From Acidobacteria bacterium Mor1 (lineage in GTDB: Bacteria > Acidobacteriota > Polarisedimenticolia > Polarisedimenticolales > Polarisedimenticolaceae), in assembly GCA_001664505.1 (NCBI GenBank), contig CP011806.1:1384017-1448016 (forward strand): a DNA stretch of 64,000 bases, written 5' to 3'. Numbering within the stretch: the stretch's first letter is position 1; every line of letters begins with the position of its first letter. The notes beneath the pieces were generated by a model that saw only the letters and a program-made list of their open reading frames with translations, did no database searches and was not told the origin of the DNA. Below are positions 23,812-33,736 of this stretch, piece by piece. The translations under genes were made by a program, and so were the position numbers.

Positions 23812-26463
23812 TCAGGAACGCCCCAACGCATCCCGGGACGCGCGCAACTCTTCCCGCGTCTCGGCGAGAAATGCGGCGTCCTGCTCCGAGGGCTCGTCGA
23901 TGGCCGAGAGGGCGGCCACGGCCTCCTCGAGCAACGAGACCGCGCGCCGGAGCGCGGCCCTCTTCCGCCCGGCGTCCGGCGACTCCGTCGCGAGGCTCTC
24001 TTCCACCGTCGCCGCCTGCCTTCGAACCCGGGCGGCATTGCGCCGGTGATTCGCTTCGGGAAGCTCGGCGACCAGCGCGTCGCAGACCTCGATCGCCTCG
24101 CCCAGCGCCTCGAGCCCGCCGGCGAACTGCCCCAGGGCGACCTGTCCGTCGGCGTGGGACGAAAGCGCCGCGGCCAGATCCGATCGGAAGAGCGCCGACT
24201 CGGGAGACCGGGCGAGGATCTGACGGCGTATCCGCAGCAGTTCGGCGTAGTGCTCGGCGCTGGCTTGCTCGTCGGCGCGTCGTGCCTCCAGATCTCCCAG
24301 GTCGTGGTGGCTCGCCGCGGTGTTGCGCAGCGCGGTCGTGTCGTTGGGGTCGGCGTCGGCCAGCCCGCGATAGAACGAGGCAACCGATTCAATCTCGGTG
24401 ATTCCCCGATCGAGCTCCCCCTGGTCGACGTAGGCCCAACCCAGGTTGTAGCGCAGGTTGGCCAGCACCGGGCGCAGCGGTGCGTGCCGTTCCGCCTCGG
24501 CGGCGAGCCGTTCGCGCAGGGGCGGCAAGAGTTCGAGGGCCTTCTCCGGCTGGCCGGCGAAACGATAGCTCTGACTCATGGAGTTCAGGGTTACCGCCAA
24601 CGCCTGGAACAACTCCGGCCGGTCGGGGTGGTCGCGGATCAGCGCCTCCTCGATGTCCCAGGCCCGCTGGAACTGCTCGATCGCCTGATCTTGCACGGTC
24701 AGTCGCTCATAGATGTAGCCCAGCCGGAAGTGCACGGTGTCCAGGCGCGGCTCAGCCAGGTCCGAATCGGGGACGCTCTCGGCGATGCGCTGACGCGCCT
24801 CCAGGGCTTGCCGAAAGTGCACGATCGCCTGTTCTACATCGGCGAGATGCCGCGCCAGATCTCCCGAGAGCAGGTGCCCCTCCACCTCGACCAGCCGGGA
24901 CTCTATACCCGTCGGATCGAGTGCCGCCAACCGCGCGGCGGCCGCCTGCCCCTTGGCGCCGCTGGCCAGGGCCGCCTCGGCGTCGCCCAGGCTGGGAGCC
25001 TTGGGGTCGCCCTGGATACGGGCGACGCGGAAATACCCCCGGGCCACATCCCGCCACACGCCGACGTCATCCCCCGCCTCCTCGGCGAGTTCGTCCAGGT
25101 AGGCCAGTCCGGTGGAGACGATGCGCTCCCGCGCGGCGGTCTTGCCCTCACCGACGATGGCGGCATCCACCTCGGTCAAGAAAGTCGTCGCGAGTTCACG
25201 TACATCGTCGAAGCGCGCGTCGGCGATCGCCCGTTGCCGGGCCTCGCGCAGCGCGAAGTGGGTGCTGATCGCGGTGCCGGCGATCAGCGCCAGCACGACT
25301 CCGCCGACCGCCAGGGCCGACGCCCGGTTGCGGGCCATGAACCGGGTGGCGCGATAGCCCAGAGTGTCCGGCCGGGCCAGCACCGGGAAGCGCTCCAGGT
25401 GGCGACGGATGTCCTCGTCGAACTGCTCCACCGATCCGTAGCGGCGGTCGGGCTCCTTGCGGATCGCCGTCAGGATGATGTTGTCCAGGTCACCTCCCAG
25501 ACGTTTGGCCAGGGAGCGGGTGCCCCCTTCCCTCTCGGCCACCGGCGACGAGGCCACTGCGCTGCTGGGACGGGTCGGATCCCCCTCGGTGACCACCCGC
25601 TCGAACGCCCGGGGTGCCAGATCGTCGGCGCTATAGGGCCGCCCGCCGGTAAGCAGCTCGAACAGCACGACTCCCAGGGAGTAGACGTCGGTGGCGGTGG
25701 TGACGTTCTTCTCGAGCATCTGCTCGGGGCTGGCGTAGCGTGGCGTCATCGCCCGGGTCCCGGTGTGGGTGGTCGCGTCGCCGGCGCCGTTTTCCAGCAC
25801 CTTGGCGATGCCGAAGTCCAGCAGCTTCACCGATCCGTCGCTGCGGACCAGGATGTTGCTGGGCTTGATGTCCCGATGGACCACCAGATTGCGGTGAGCG
25901 TGCTGCACCGCCGCGCAAACTTCACGAAACAGCCGCAGACGCTCCACCACCGACAGCCGGTTCTCGTCGCAGTAGCTATCGATCGGCGTGCCCTCGACGA
26001 ACTCCATCACCAGGAAGGGAACGCCCTCACCGGTCGCACCGCCGTCGATCAGCATCGCGATGTTCGGGTGCTCCAATCCCGCCAGCACCCGGCGTTCCTG
26101 TTCGAAGCGGCGCAATACGTCGGCGGTGTCCAACCCGACCCGGATCAGCTTGACTGCGACCTGCTTGTCGAAGGCGCCGTCGCCCCGCTCCGCCAGGTAA
26201 ACCCGGCCCATCCCTCCGGTGCCCAGCAGCCGTTCCAACTTCCAGGGGCCGACGGTCTTGCCCAGGTCCGGGTCGGGTGCCGCGGGGTCGGGAGGTGGAT
26301 CGAGGAACTTGCCGGCGGCGTTGTCCGCATCCAGCAGCGACCGGACCTCGGCGAGCAGCGCCTCGTCGCCGCCGCATTCGGCGGCCAGGTAGTCGCGGCG
26401 GGCGTCCCCCTCGAGGTCCAACGCCCCCTCGAAGATGCGCTCGAGCCGCGCCGGATCAACCAT
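23812..26463 (-). CDS. Transmembrane Ser/Thr protein kinase with TPR sensor
   Basis: An 883-aa protein of the PknB-like family. Residues 1-60 are a helical leader. The kinase domain (about 74-340) has the P-loop GTGGMG (81-86), Lys105, Glu123, catalytic HRDIKPSN (196-203) and DFG (216-218), then RYASPEQ, so it should be active. A membrane helix (about 375-400; ALAVGGVVLALIAGTAIST) precedes a C-terminal half of TPR repeats facing outside. ATG at 26463 overlaps the end of the sigma-factor gene by eight bases, so the two are coupled. This kinase-TPR with TIGR02999 sigma layout is common in Acidobacteriota and Planctomycetes. The substrate is unknown. Confidence 0.92.
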   Translation of the reverse strand: MVDPARLERIFEGALDLEGDARRDYLAAECGGDEALLAEVRSLLDADNAAGKFLDPPPDPAAPDPDLGKTVGPWKLERLLGTGGMGRVYLAERGDGAFDKQVAVKLIRVGLDTADVLRRFEQERRVLAGLEHPNIAMLIDGGATGEGVPFLVMEFVEGTPIDSYCDENRLSVVERLRLFREVCAAVQHAHRNLVVHRDIKPSNILVRSDGSVKLLDFGIAKVLENGAGDATTHTGTRAMTPRYASPEQMLEKNVTTATDVYSLGVVLFELLTGGRPYSADDLAPRAFERVVTEGDPTRPSSAVASSPVAEREGGTRSLAKRLGGDLDNIILTAIRKEPDRRYGSVEQFDEDIRRHLERFPVLARPDTLGYRATRFMARNRASALAVGGVVLALIAGTAISTHFALREARQRAIADARFDDVRELATTFLTEVDAAIVGEGKTAARERIVSTGLAYLDELAEEAGDDVGVWRDVARGYFRVARIQGDPKAPSLGDAEAALASGAKGQAAAARLAALDPTGIESRLVEVEGHLLSGDLARHLADVEQAIVHFRQALEARQRIAESVPDSDLAEPRLDTVHFRLGYIYERLTVQDQAIEQFQRAWDIEEALIRDHPDRPELFQALAVTLNSMSQSYRFAGQPEKALELLPPLRERLAAEAERHAPLRPVLANLRYNLGWAYVDQGELDRGITEIESVASFYRGLADADPNDTTALRNTAASHHDLGDLEARRADEQASAEHYAELLRIRRQILARSPESALFRSDLAAALSSHADGQVALGQFAGGLEALGEAIEVCDALVAELPEANHRRNAARVRRQAATVEESLATESPDAGRKRAALRRAVSLLEEAVAALSAIDEPSEQDAAFLAETREELRASRDALGRS

Positions 26464-27028
26464 CGGCTTCCTCACCGGTAAGTTCCCGGTAGAGCCAGGC
26501 GCGGCCGAAGCGCCAACGGCGTTCGACGGTGCGCACGCTGACGCCGAGCACCTCGGCGATCTCTTCGTGGGTCAGACCGCCGAAGAACCGTAACTCGACG
26601 ACCCGCTCCTGCCCCGGGTGCGCCCGACCGAGGCGTTCAAGCACCTGCAGCAGGGCGAGGGCATTGGTGTCCCGGACCTGACCGAGGGTTAACGCCTGCT
26701 CGAGATCCACCCTCTGCTGTCCGGCCCAGCGTTTGACTCTGCCCTTCCCCTTGTGATGATCGAGGAGCACCTGGCGCACCGCCCGGGCGGCGACCGCGAA
26801 GAAGTGCGCCCGGTCGACCCAGCCGCTCGCGGTGTGATCGATCAGTTTCAGGTACGCCTCGTGGACCAGAGCCGTGGCCTGCATGGTGTCCTCCCCCGCC
26901 CCCGCCAGGTAGTGCTGCGCAAGCCGGCGCAGCTCTCCATAGATCTTGGGGAAGAGCTGATCGACGGCCGCGGCATCACCGCCGGCCGCCTTCGCGAGCA
27001 CGCGAGTGGTCTCGGCACGGTCCGACAT
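26456..27028 (-). CDS. ECF sigma factor, TIGR02999 type
   Basis: A 190-aa protein. Region 2 (LFPKIYGELRRLAQHYLAG, DTMQATALVHEAYLKLID, HFFAVAARAVRQVLLDH) and region 4 (VVELRFFGGLTHEEIAEVLG, VSVRTVERRWRFGRAWLYRE) are clear. There is no anti-sigma domain fused. It is the first gene of an operon with the Ser/Thr kinase and may be controlled by phosphorylation. It diverges from the 2102-aa exported protein at 27207, with about 180 bp between. Confidence 0.9.
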   Translation of the reverse strand: MSDRAETTRVLAKAAGGDAAAVDQLFPKIYGELRRLAQHYLAGAGEDTMQATALVHEAYLKLIDHTASGWVDRAHFFAVAARAVRQVLLDHHKGKGRVKRWAGQQRVDLEQALTLGQVRDTNALALLQVLERLGRAHPGQERVVELRFFGGLTHEEIAEVLGVSVRTVERRWRFGRAWLYRELTGEEADG

Positions 27029-27206
27029 GACGCCAGTCTACACCCCGTAAACGACGTCTACTGCAGCCACCCGACAGCCCGCTACGACCTTTCCCCAACC
27101 GTCCTCCGCGTCTTTTTCGGAAACCGCTGTCGGGTTCTCCCGGCCTTTGTCGTTTGCGGGTCGAACACGAACCGTCGGCGCCACCGGCGCCCTCAGGGAG
27201 AAGGCC

Positions 27207-30200
27207 ATGAAGTACAGCTCATTCCTCCGCGGCAGCCTGCCGGCAATTCTTCTGATTCTCCTCACCGGGCTTCTCGGTGGCGGCGACGATCTCCAGCAGG
27301 AGCCGACTGGTCCGCCGGAGCCCGGAGCTCCGCAAGAGGAGGCGCCGCCGGTGCTTCCGGTGAGCTTCGAGGAGAATCTCGGCCAACTGGATGCGGCTCA
27401 TCGTTTCGCCGGGCGGGGGCGCGGCTTCCGGGCGTTGCTGGATGACCAGGGCATGACCGTCGAGGCCCGTTGGGCCGCCGACGGCTGGCAACCGTTTCGC
27501 TTCGAGTTCGGCGATGAGAACACACGCGCCGAGACGGCGCCTGACGCAGAGCTTCTCGGGCGGACCCACTACCTCTCCGTGGAAGAGCCGGCTACGCAAC
27601 GAGTCGACGTTGCGACCTACGGCGAGATCCACTACGCCTCGGTCCGTCCGGGCATCGATCTATCGATCGGCGGCAATCGCGAAGCTCTGCGTTGGACCCT
27701 GCACATAGCTCCGGACGCCGGACTCGAAGATCTCATCATCGGGCTGGACCCTGCGACAACCGTCGAAAGCGCGCCCGACGGGGGCCTGGTCCTCCTTTCG
27801 GGAACCGCGAGTCTGCGCAACAGTCCACCGACCGCCGTGCAGGGCTCCGGCGACGACGAGGTGGAACTGACGGCAACGCTGATTTCCTTCCCGGGCAGCG
27901 GCCTCGGCCTGTCGGTGGCCGGTCGGGATGAGAGCTTGCCGATGACGGTGCAGTTCACCCTTGCCAACGAACTGGCGATGTCCTCGCCGGACACGGGGCA
28001 GCGGGACGTGCACGTTGCCACCGGCACCGACGGATCGATCTACCTGGCGGCACGGACCCCTGAGGATCGGATCCTGATCACACAGATGACCGCCGCGGGC
28101 GCTTCGGTGCTCGCGACCACCTATCTGGACCTTGGCACCGGCGAGCAGCCCGCGGGCCTCGCCGTCGACCGCTCGGGCCGCATTGCCCTCGCCGGTAACA
28201 CGGCCGAGGGAGGCCTGTTCGCGGTCTGGATCAGCGCCGACGGTTCCAGGGTGGACCGTGCGCTGACGCCAACGACCTCCGGCGTCGAACAGGTGCACGA
28301 CCTGGCGTTGGATCGGCAGGGACGGCTCTGGATCGCAGGCAGCACCACCAGCGACGACCTTCCCCTGACCGAGGGCGCAATCCAACACACCCGGAACGGC
28401 GGACGGGACGCCTTCGTGATGGGCTGGGACCCGGATTCCGGCGAACTGGTCTGGTCGAGCTACTTCGGAGGCCGCGGTAATGACGACGCACTGGCCATCA
28501 CGCTCGACGGCGGCGATCGGTTGTGGGTCGGAGGAAACACCTACTCCGACGACCTGGAGCTTCGGGATGCGTTCCAGCCGGAACCCGGCGGTGACCGCGA
28601 CGGGATGCTGGTGGCGATCGAACCCTGGGGCGCCGGCCTGGTTCGGGCGTCCTACTTCGGAGGCAGTGAACAGGACTCCCTGCGCGGGATCGCCGTCGGG
28701 CAACGAGGCGCGATCTACCTCGTCGGCTCGACCGCGAGTAGCGACATGCCCGGGAACAGCGGCGTAATCTCTTCTTCCGACACCGCGAAGGATCGGGGCT
28801 ACGTCTCCCGCATCGAAGCGGACACCACGGCGATCGAGCCGCTGGCCTACCTCGGCCGCGGAGGAAGCGACGCCGCAACCAGCGTTCTACTCGATCCGGC
28901 GGGGCACGTATGGGTCACGGGTAGTGGATTCGCCACGCGTCTCGATGGAGATCTGACCGCGATCGAAGAGACCCACCGATTCGACGGCGCTCACGGGAGC
29001 ATTGCGCTGCTTCCCGACTCCCGGCTGGCCCTCGCCTCCCGGGGGCAAGCGCACACCGAGCAGGGAACCCGGCCGCTGGAGCCGGAAGGGCGCGGCGGCG
29101 ACGCCTTCCTCGCGCTCCTCGGTTCCGAGAAAGAAAGCGTAGCGGCGGTCGGCTGCCCGGGCAGCATCAACTTCGACAACGACAACGGGAACGGCCTGTG
29201 GGAAGAGGCGGCAAACTGGGACACCGACTCATTCCCGGTGGCTGCCGACGACGTGTGCATCGACGGATTCGACGTAACGCTCTCATCGCTCGACTGGATC
29301 GCGGCGACCTTGACCGTGCAGAACGGATCCTTGGACATCACCGGCGGCTCGCTCAGCGTCGGAGGCGCCTTCCCGGGAACTCCCGGGACGGCGGATCTGG
29401 GCATCGTTCCCTTCAGCACCATCCGGGTCGCCGGCGCCATCGATGTCGCCGGGCTCACGGTCTTCCACGGCGGCCTGATCGAGGGTGGCGGTACCCTGCG
29501 GACCAACGGCGGCATGGAGCTCGAAACCGGCAACGGCAAGGACATGCTCGGTGGAACCACCCTCGAGACTCAGGGCACGAGCAACTACATCGGCTCCGGG
29601 GTTCGCATGGGCAACGGCAGCATCATCCGCAACTCCGGAACCTGGGAGATCACCAACAGCGGCGATTTCGTCGACATCGGTGGGAACGGGACCTTCGTGA
29701 ACACGGCGGCGGGCACCCTGCGCAAGACCACGAACACCGGCACGACGACTTTCTCGTCCATCGCGCTGCAAAACGATGGCGCCGTGGAGATCCAGGCCGG
29801 GCTGCTACAGCTCAGCCGTGCCTCGGACAACACCGGCAGTTTCCAGGTCGACAGCGGCAGTACCCTGCGCACCACCAACCAAACGGTGAACTTCGATGCC
29901 GGCGCGACGATCAGCGGCGCGGGCATCCTCCGACACGCAGGGGGTACGGTCAACATCAACAGCGGAGCCGCTCTGACCGTCAGCCAGCTACGGCTGGAGA
30001 GCGGCACCCTCAACCTCAACACCGGATCGACCTGCACGCCGGATACCCTGACTCTTGACTTCGGCACGCTGAACTCGGCCATCGATCTGACCGTTACCGG
30101 GTTGACCACCTGGAACGGAGCTATCTACGACGGTGGCACCGCGTTCAACCCGAACGGTGGATTGGTCCTGGCCGGCGGGAGCGGCAAGGACATCCTCGGC

Positions 30201-33200
30201 GGCTCGACGCTCAATACCTCTGGAACAGTGGACTACTCCGGATCCGGCGTCCGCCTCGGCGGCGGATCGGTGATCAACAACAGCGGAACGTGGGAGGTCA
30301 CCGGAGCCGGCGACTTCACCGACATCGGCGGCAGCGGTACCTTCAACAATCCCGCCGGCTCCGTGCTGCGCAAGAGCGGGAACGCCGGCAACACGATCTT
30401 CTCGGGCATCCTTTTGCAAAACGATGGCACCGTCCAGATCCAGGCTGGGCTCCTACAGCTCAACCGGGGGACGACCGTCTCCGGAGACTACGAGATCGAT
30501 GCCGGCGCGACCCTGACCAGCACCACGCAAACCTTCAACTATGAGTCCGGCTCCTCGATCAGCGGGGCCGGCTTCTATCGCCAGAGCGGCGGAACCGCCA
30601 ACTTCAACAGCGGAGCCTCCCTGACCACGGGCCAGGTCACGCTGGACAACGGCACGATCAACACCGATGCCGCCGCGACCTTCGACCCGGCCGCCCTGCT
30701 CATGAACTTCGGCACCCTGAACGCCGGCAACGACGTCACGATCACCGGATCGACCATCTGGAACGGCGGAGTCTTCACGGGTGGCAACGCACTCAACCCC
30801 GATGGAGGACTGACCCTGGCCGGCGGGAGCGGCAAGGACATCCTCGGCGGCTCGACGCTCAACACCTCCGGAACGGTGGACTACTCCGGATCCGGCGTCC
30901 GCCTCGGCGGCGGATCGGTGATCAACAACAGCGGAACGTGGGAGGTCACCGGAGCCGGCGACTTCACCGACCTGGGCGGCAACGGGACGTTCAACAATCC
31001 CGCCGGCTCTCTGTTGCGCAAGAGCGGCAGCAGCGGCACGACCACGTTCTCGGGCATCGTCCTGCAGAACGACGGCACCGTCCAGATCCAGACGGGGATC
31101 CTGCAGCTCAACCGGGCGGCCACCGTCTCGGGAGACTATGAGATCGATGCCGGCGCGACCCTGACCAGCACCACCCAGACCTTTGACTACAACGCCGGAG
31201 CGTCGATCAGCGGGGCCGGCTTCTATCGCCAGAGCGGCGGGACCGCCAACTTCAACAACGGCGCCTCGCTGACCACGGGCCAGGTCACGTTGGATAGCGG
31301 CACGATCAACACCGATGCCGCCGCGACCTTCGACCCGGCTGCCCTGCTCATGAACTTCGGGACGCTGAACGCCGGGAACGACGTCACCATCAGCGCATCC
31401 ACCATCTGGAACGGCGGAGTCTTCACGGGTGGCAACGCGTTCAACCCAAACGGCGGGTTGACGCTCGCAGGCGGCAGCAGCAAGGACCTGCTCGGAGGTT
31501 CGACGCTCAACACCTCTGGAACGGTGGACTATTCCGGATCCGGCCTTCGCCTCGAAGGTGGAGCAACCATCAACAATGGTGGGATCTGGGATATCTCAGG
31601 CAACGGAGATATCGGCGACCTCGGTGGCGGCCTCAACTTCCTCAACCCCGCCGGCTCGACCCTCCGCAAGAACGGCGGCACCGGTACGACCACCGTGGCC
31701 GGCAGCTTCGTCAACGGCGGCACCGTAGAGTCCCTGGTCGGCACCCTCAGCTTCACCGGCACCTACACCCAGAATAGCGGCGCGACCCGGCTCGTCGGCG
31801 GGGCGCTTGGAACCGATTCCAACAGCACGCTGGAACTACTGGCCGGCATCCTCGAAGGCTCCGGCAGCCTGCCGGGCAACCCCAACGCCAACGGAGGTTC
31901 GATCAACCCCGGGGTCGGCGCCGCGGCCGACATCATTTCGGTCACCGGCAACTACACCCAGTCCGCCATCGGCAGCTACGACATCCATCTCGGCGGCACC
32001 ACGCCGGGACCGGGCGGACACGACCAGGTCACCATCAGCGGAAGCGCAAGCCTCGACGGCACCTTGAATGTGACCGAGATAAACGGGTTCGCCGCTCAGG
32101 AGGGTGATCAGTTCGTGATCATGACCTACGGCTCGGCCAGTGGCAGCTTCTCCACGCTCAACACCCCCGCGGTTCCCGACCCGGGCCTCGAGTGGATCGT
32201 CACCGTCGAGCCGACTCAGGCGCTGCTCAGCCTGGTGCGGCCCTGCGCCGACACCGACGACGACGGCTACGCCGTCTGCATCGGTGAGTGCGACCCGGCC
32301 CCCGGCGACCAGTGCGGGGACTGCGACGACATCGACCCCGCGATCAATCCCGGCGCCGCCGAGGCCTGCAACCAGACCGACGACGATTGCGACGGCATCG
32401 TCGACAACGGCCTCGGGTCGATCCCCGAGCTGTGCAACGGCGAGGACGACAACTGCAACGGCGTGATCGACGAGGGCAACCCGGAAGGGGGCGGCTTCTG
32501 CTCGGTCAGCGGCGAGCTTGGCGTCTGCGCCGAGGGCACCGAGACCTGCATCGACGCTGCGCTGGAGTGCGTGCCCGACCAGGGCCCGGGACCGGAGCAA
32601 TGCGGCAACGGGCTCGACGACGACTGCGACGGCCTGACCGACGAAGAGGGTGAGGACAACGACGGCGACGGCGTCAACAACTGCGACGACAACTGCATCG
32701 AAGCGTTCAACCCACCCAGCGACTGCGACAACGACCCGGGGACGCCGGACGAGCAGTGCGACGCCGATGGAGACGGCATCGGAGATGCCTGCGACTGCAA
32801 TCCGGTTCCCGACCCGATCGGCAACACCTTGCGCGTCGACAAGGGACCCGTCGGCGACTGCGATAACGACCCGGCGACGCCCGACGAGCCCTGCACCGAG
32901 CTGAGCTGGAACGGGGTCGGCGGTGTCTCCGAGTACCACGTCTACCGCGGCTACATCAACGAGGGCTCGGACTTCAGCTACAACCAGCAGTGCCTGGAGG
33001 CCAACGTCAGCGCCACGGCCGCCACGGAACCGATCAGTCCGAACACCTTCACGGCGTTCTTCTACCTGGTCAGTTCCAAGTGCGCCACCGGCGACGTCGA
33101 GAGCAGCCTGGGCACCGATTCCGCCGGCGCCGACCGGGGCCAGCAGTTCACCTGCCCCGACCCCACTCGGGATCTGGACGGCGACGGCACCGAGGAGGCC

Positions 33201-33515
33201 ATCGACAACTGCCCCGGTTTCCAGAACGCGTCGCAATCCGACGCCGACGGCGACTCGGTGGGCGATCCTTGCGACAACTGTCCGGCCGATCTGAACCCGG
33301 GCCAGCAAGACCTGGACGGCGATGGCCTGGGCGATGTCTGCGATCCGGACCAGGACGGCGACGGCATCCTGGAAGACGACGGCGACGGCAGCGCCGACCC
33401 CTGCACCGGCGGAGCGACCGCGAACTGTGACGACAACTGCCCCCAGACCGCCAACGCCGACCAGGCGGACGGCGACGGGGACGGCATCGGAGACGCCTGC
33501 GACCCGACGCCCTAG
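27207..33515 (+). CDS. Giant exported SBBP / tandem-repeat / MopE / thrombospondin-3 protein
   Basis: A 2102-aa protein with signal peptide. Start at 27207 has GGGAGAAGG upstream; the frame is open earlier. Domains in order: a DUF7948-like leader (SFEENLGQLDAAHRF), SBBP-type beta-propeller (nt about 27960-29130; VWSSYFGGRGNDDALAITL, VRASYFGGSEQDSLRGIAV), a repeat region of four 216-residue units with period exactly 648 bp (nt 29523-31760), a MopE-type motif (EACNQTDDDCDGIVDNGLG, CNGEDDNCNGVIDEG, CGNGLDDDCDGLTDEEG), a WxxVxxVSEYHVYRGY module, and a thrombospondin type 3 calcium-binding tail (DGDGIGDACDPTP). It probably is a large surface or secreted adhesin-like protein. The terminator is at 33542-33587. 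Confidence 0.9.
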   Translation: MKYSSFLRGSLPAILLILLTGLLGGGDDLQQEPTGPPEPGAPQEEAPPVLPVSFEENLGQLDAAHRFAGRGRGFRALLDDQGMTVEARWAADGWQPFRFEFGDENTRAETAPDAELLGRTHYLSVEEPATQRVDVATYGEIHYASVRPGIDLSIGGNREALRWTLHIAPDAGLEDLIIGLDPATTVESAPDGGLVLLSGTASLRNSPPTAVQGSGDDEVELTATLISFPGSGLGLSVAGRDESLPMTVQFTLANELAMSSPDTGQRDVHVATGTDGSIYLAARTPEDRILITQMTAAGASVLATTYLDLGTGEQPAGLAVDRSGRIALAGNTAEGGLFAVWISADGSRVDRALTPTTSGVEQVHDLALDRQGRLWIAGSTTSDDLPLTEGAIQHTRNGGRDAFVMGWDPDSGELVWSSYFGGRGNDDALAITLDGGDRLWVGGNTYSDDLELRDAFQPEPGGDRDGMLVAIEPWGAGLVRASYFGGSEQDSLRGIAVGQRGAIYLVGSTASSDMPGNSGVISSSDTAKDRGYVSRIEADTTAIEPLAYLGRGGSDAATSVLLDPAGHVWVTGSGFATRLDGDLTAIEETHRFDGAHGSIALLPDSRLALASRGQAHTEQGTRPLEPEGRGGDAFLALLGSEKESVAAVGCPGSINFDNDNGNGLWEEAANWDTDSFPVAADDVCIDGFDVTLSSLDWIAATLTVQNGSLDITGGSLSVGGAFPGTPGTADLGIVPFSTIRVAGAIDVAGLTVFHGGLIEGGGTLRTNGGMELETGNGKDMLGGTTLETQGTSNYIGSGVRMGNGSIIRNSGTWEITNSGDFVDIGGNGTFVNTAAGTLRKTTNTGTTTFSSIALQNDGAVEIQAGLLQLSRASDNTGSFQVDSGSTLRTTNQTVNFDAGATISGAGILRHAGGTVNINSGAALTVSQLRLESGTLNLNTGSTCTPDTLTLDFGTLNSAIDLTVTGLTTWNGAIYDGGTAFNPNGGLVLAGGSGKDILGGSTLNTSGTVDYSGSGVRLGGGSVINNSGTWEVTGAGDFTDIGGSGTFNNPAGSVLRKSGNAGNTIFSGILLQNDGTVQIQAGLLQLNRGTTVSGDYEIDAGATLTSTTQTFNYESGSSISGAGFYRQSGGTANFNSGASLTTGQVTLDNGTINTDAAATFDPAALLMNFGTLNAGNDVTITGSTIWNGGVFTGGNALNPDGGLTLAGGSGKDILGGSTLNTSGTVDYSGSGVRLGGGSVINNSGTWEVTGAGDFTDLGGNGTFNNPAGSLLRKSGSSGTTTFSGIVLQNDGTVQIQTGILQLNRAATVSGDYEIDAGATLTSTTQTFDYNAGASISGAGFYRQSGGTANFNNGASLTTGQVTLDSGTINTDAAATFDPAALLMNFGTLNAGNDVTISASTIWNGGVFTGGNAFNPNGGLTLAGGSSKDLLGGSTLNTSGTVDYSGSGLRLEGGATINNGGIWDISGNGDIGDLGGGLNFLNPAGSTLRKNGGTGTTTVAGSFVNGGTVESLVGTLSFTGTYTQNSGATRLVGGALGTDSNSTLELLAGILEGSGSLPGNPNANGGSINPGVGAAADIISVTGNYTQSAIGSYDIHLGGTTPGPGGHDQVTISGSASLDGTLNVTEINGFAAQEGDQFVIMTYGSASGSFSTLNTPAVPDPGLEWIVTVEPTQALLSLVRPCADTDDDGYAVCIGECDPAPGDQCGDCDDIDPAINPGAAEACNQTDDDCDGIVDNGLGSIPELCNGEDDNCNGVIDEGNPEGGGFCSVSGELGVCAEGTETCIDAALECVPDQGPGPEQCGNGLDDDCDGLTDEEGEDNDGDGVNNCDDNCIEAFNPPSDCDNDPGTPDEQCDADGDGIGDACDCNPVPDPIGNTLRVDKGPVGDCDNDPATPDEPCTELSWNGVGGVSEYHVYRGYINEGSDFSYNQQCLEANVSATAATEPISPNTFTAFFYLVSSKCATGDVESSLGTDSAGADRGQQFTCPDPTRDLDGDGTEEAIDNCPGFQNASQSDADGDSVGDPCDNCPADLNPGQQDLDGDGLGDVCDPDQDGDGILEDDGDGSADPCTGGATANCDDNCPQTANADQADGDGDGIGDACDPTP
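29523..31760 (+). repeat. In-frame 648-bp tandem repeats
   Basis: Unit starts at 29523, 30171, 30819 and 31467, exactly 648 bp apart (216 codons), the fourth partial. Units 2 and 3 are nearly identical over long stretches (ILGGSTLNTSGTVDYSGSGV, INNSGTWEVTGAGDFTD, SGDYEIDAGATLTSTTQTF); units 1 and 4 have diverged. Confidence 0.9.
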
Positions 33516-33541
33516 TTCGAAAGCAACCCATGGGGAAGGCT

Positions 33542-33587
33542 GAATCCGCCGGCGGGACGAAGATCCTGTCGGCGGATTCTCTTTTTC
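33542..33587 (+). terminator. Rho-independent terminator
   Basis: GAATCCGCCG (33542-33551) and CGGCGGATTC (33570-33579) form a perfect 10-bp stem, followed by TCTTTTT. It closes the 2102-aa gene. Confidence 0.85.
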
Positions 33588-33736
33588 AGCCACCGAACGG
33601 ACTGCTTCCTCCTCCAGTCCTCCGCTGCCGTTGCGAGGCCGCAGCGAAGTGAACCCTGGGAGGTTCGGGTCGACACGATAAGGAAGGGTGTCCGCTTTCC
33701 GGGCGCCCCGACTTCACGACCCACCTTGGAGGACAC

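Noticed and set aside
24046-26481. 811-aa plus-strand open frame opposite the Ser/Thr kinase
   Set aside because: High GC3 on the minus strand makes long antisense frames common. The minus-strand kinase has clear motifs, and the plus frame shows no domain or ribosome site.
31836-33593. 585-aa minus-strand frame opposite the MopE/thrombospondin part
   Set aside because: It mirrors Asp/Gly-rich calcium motifs (GTC/GGC codons), giving only Val/Ala-rich filler with no domain.
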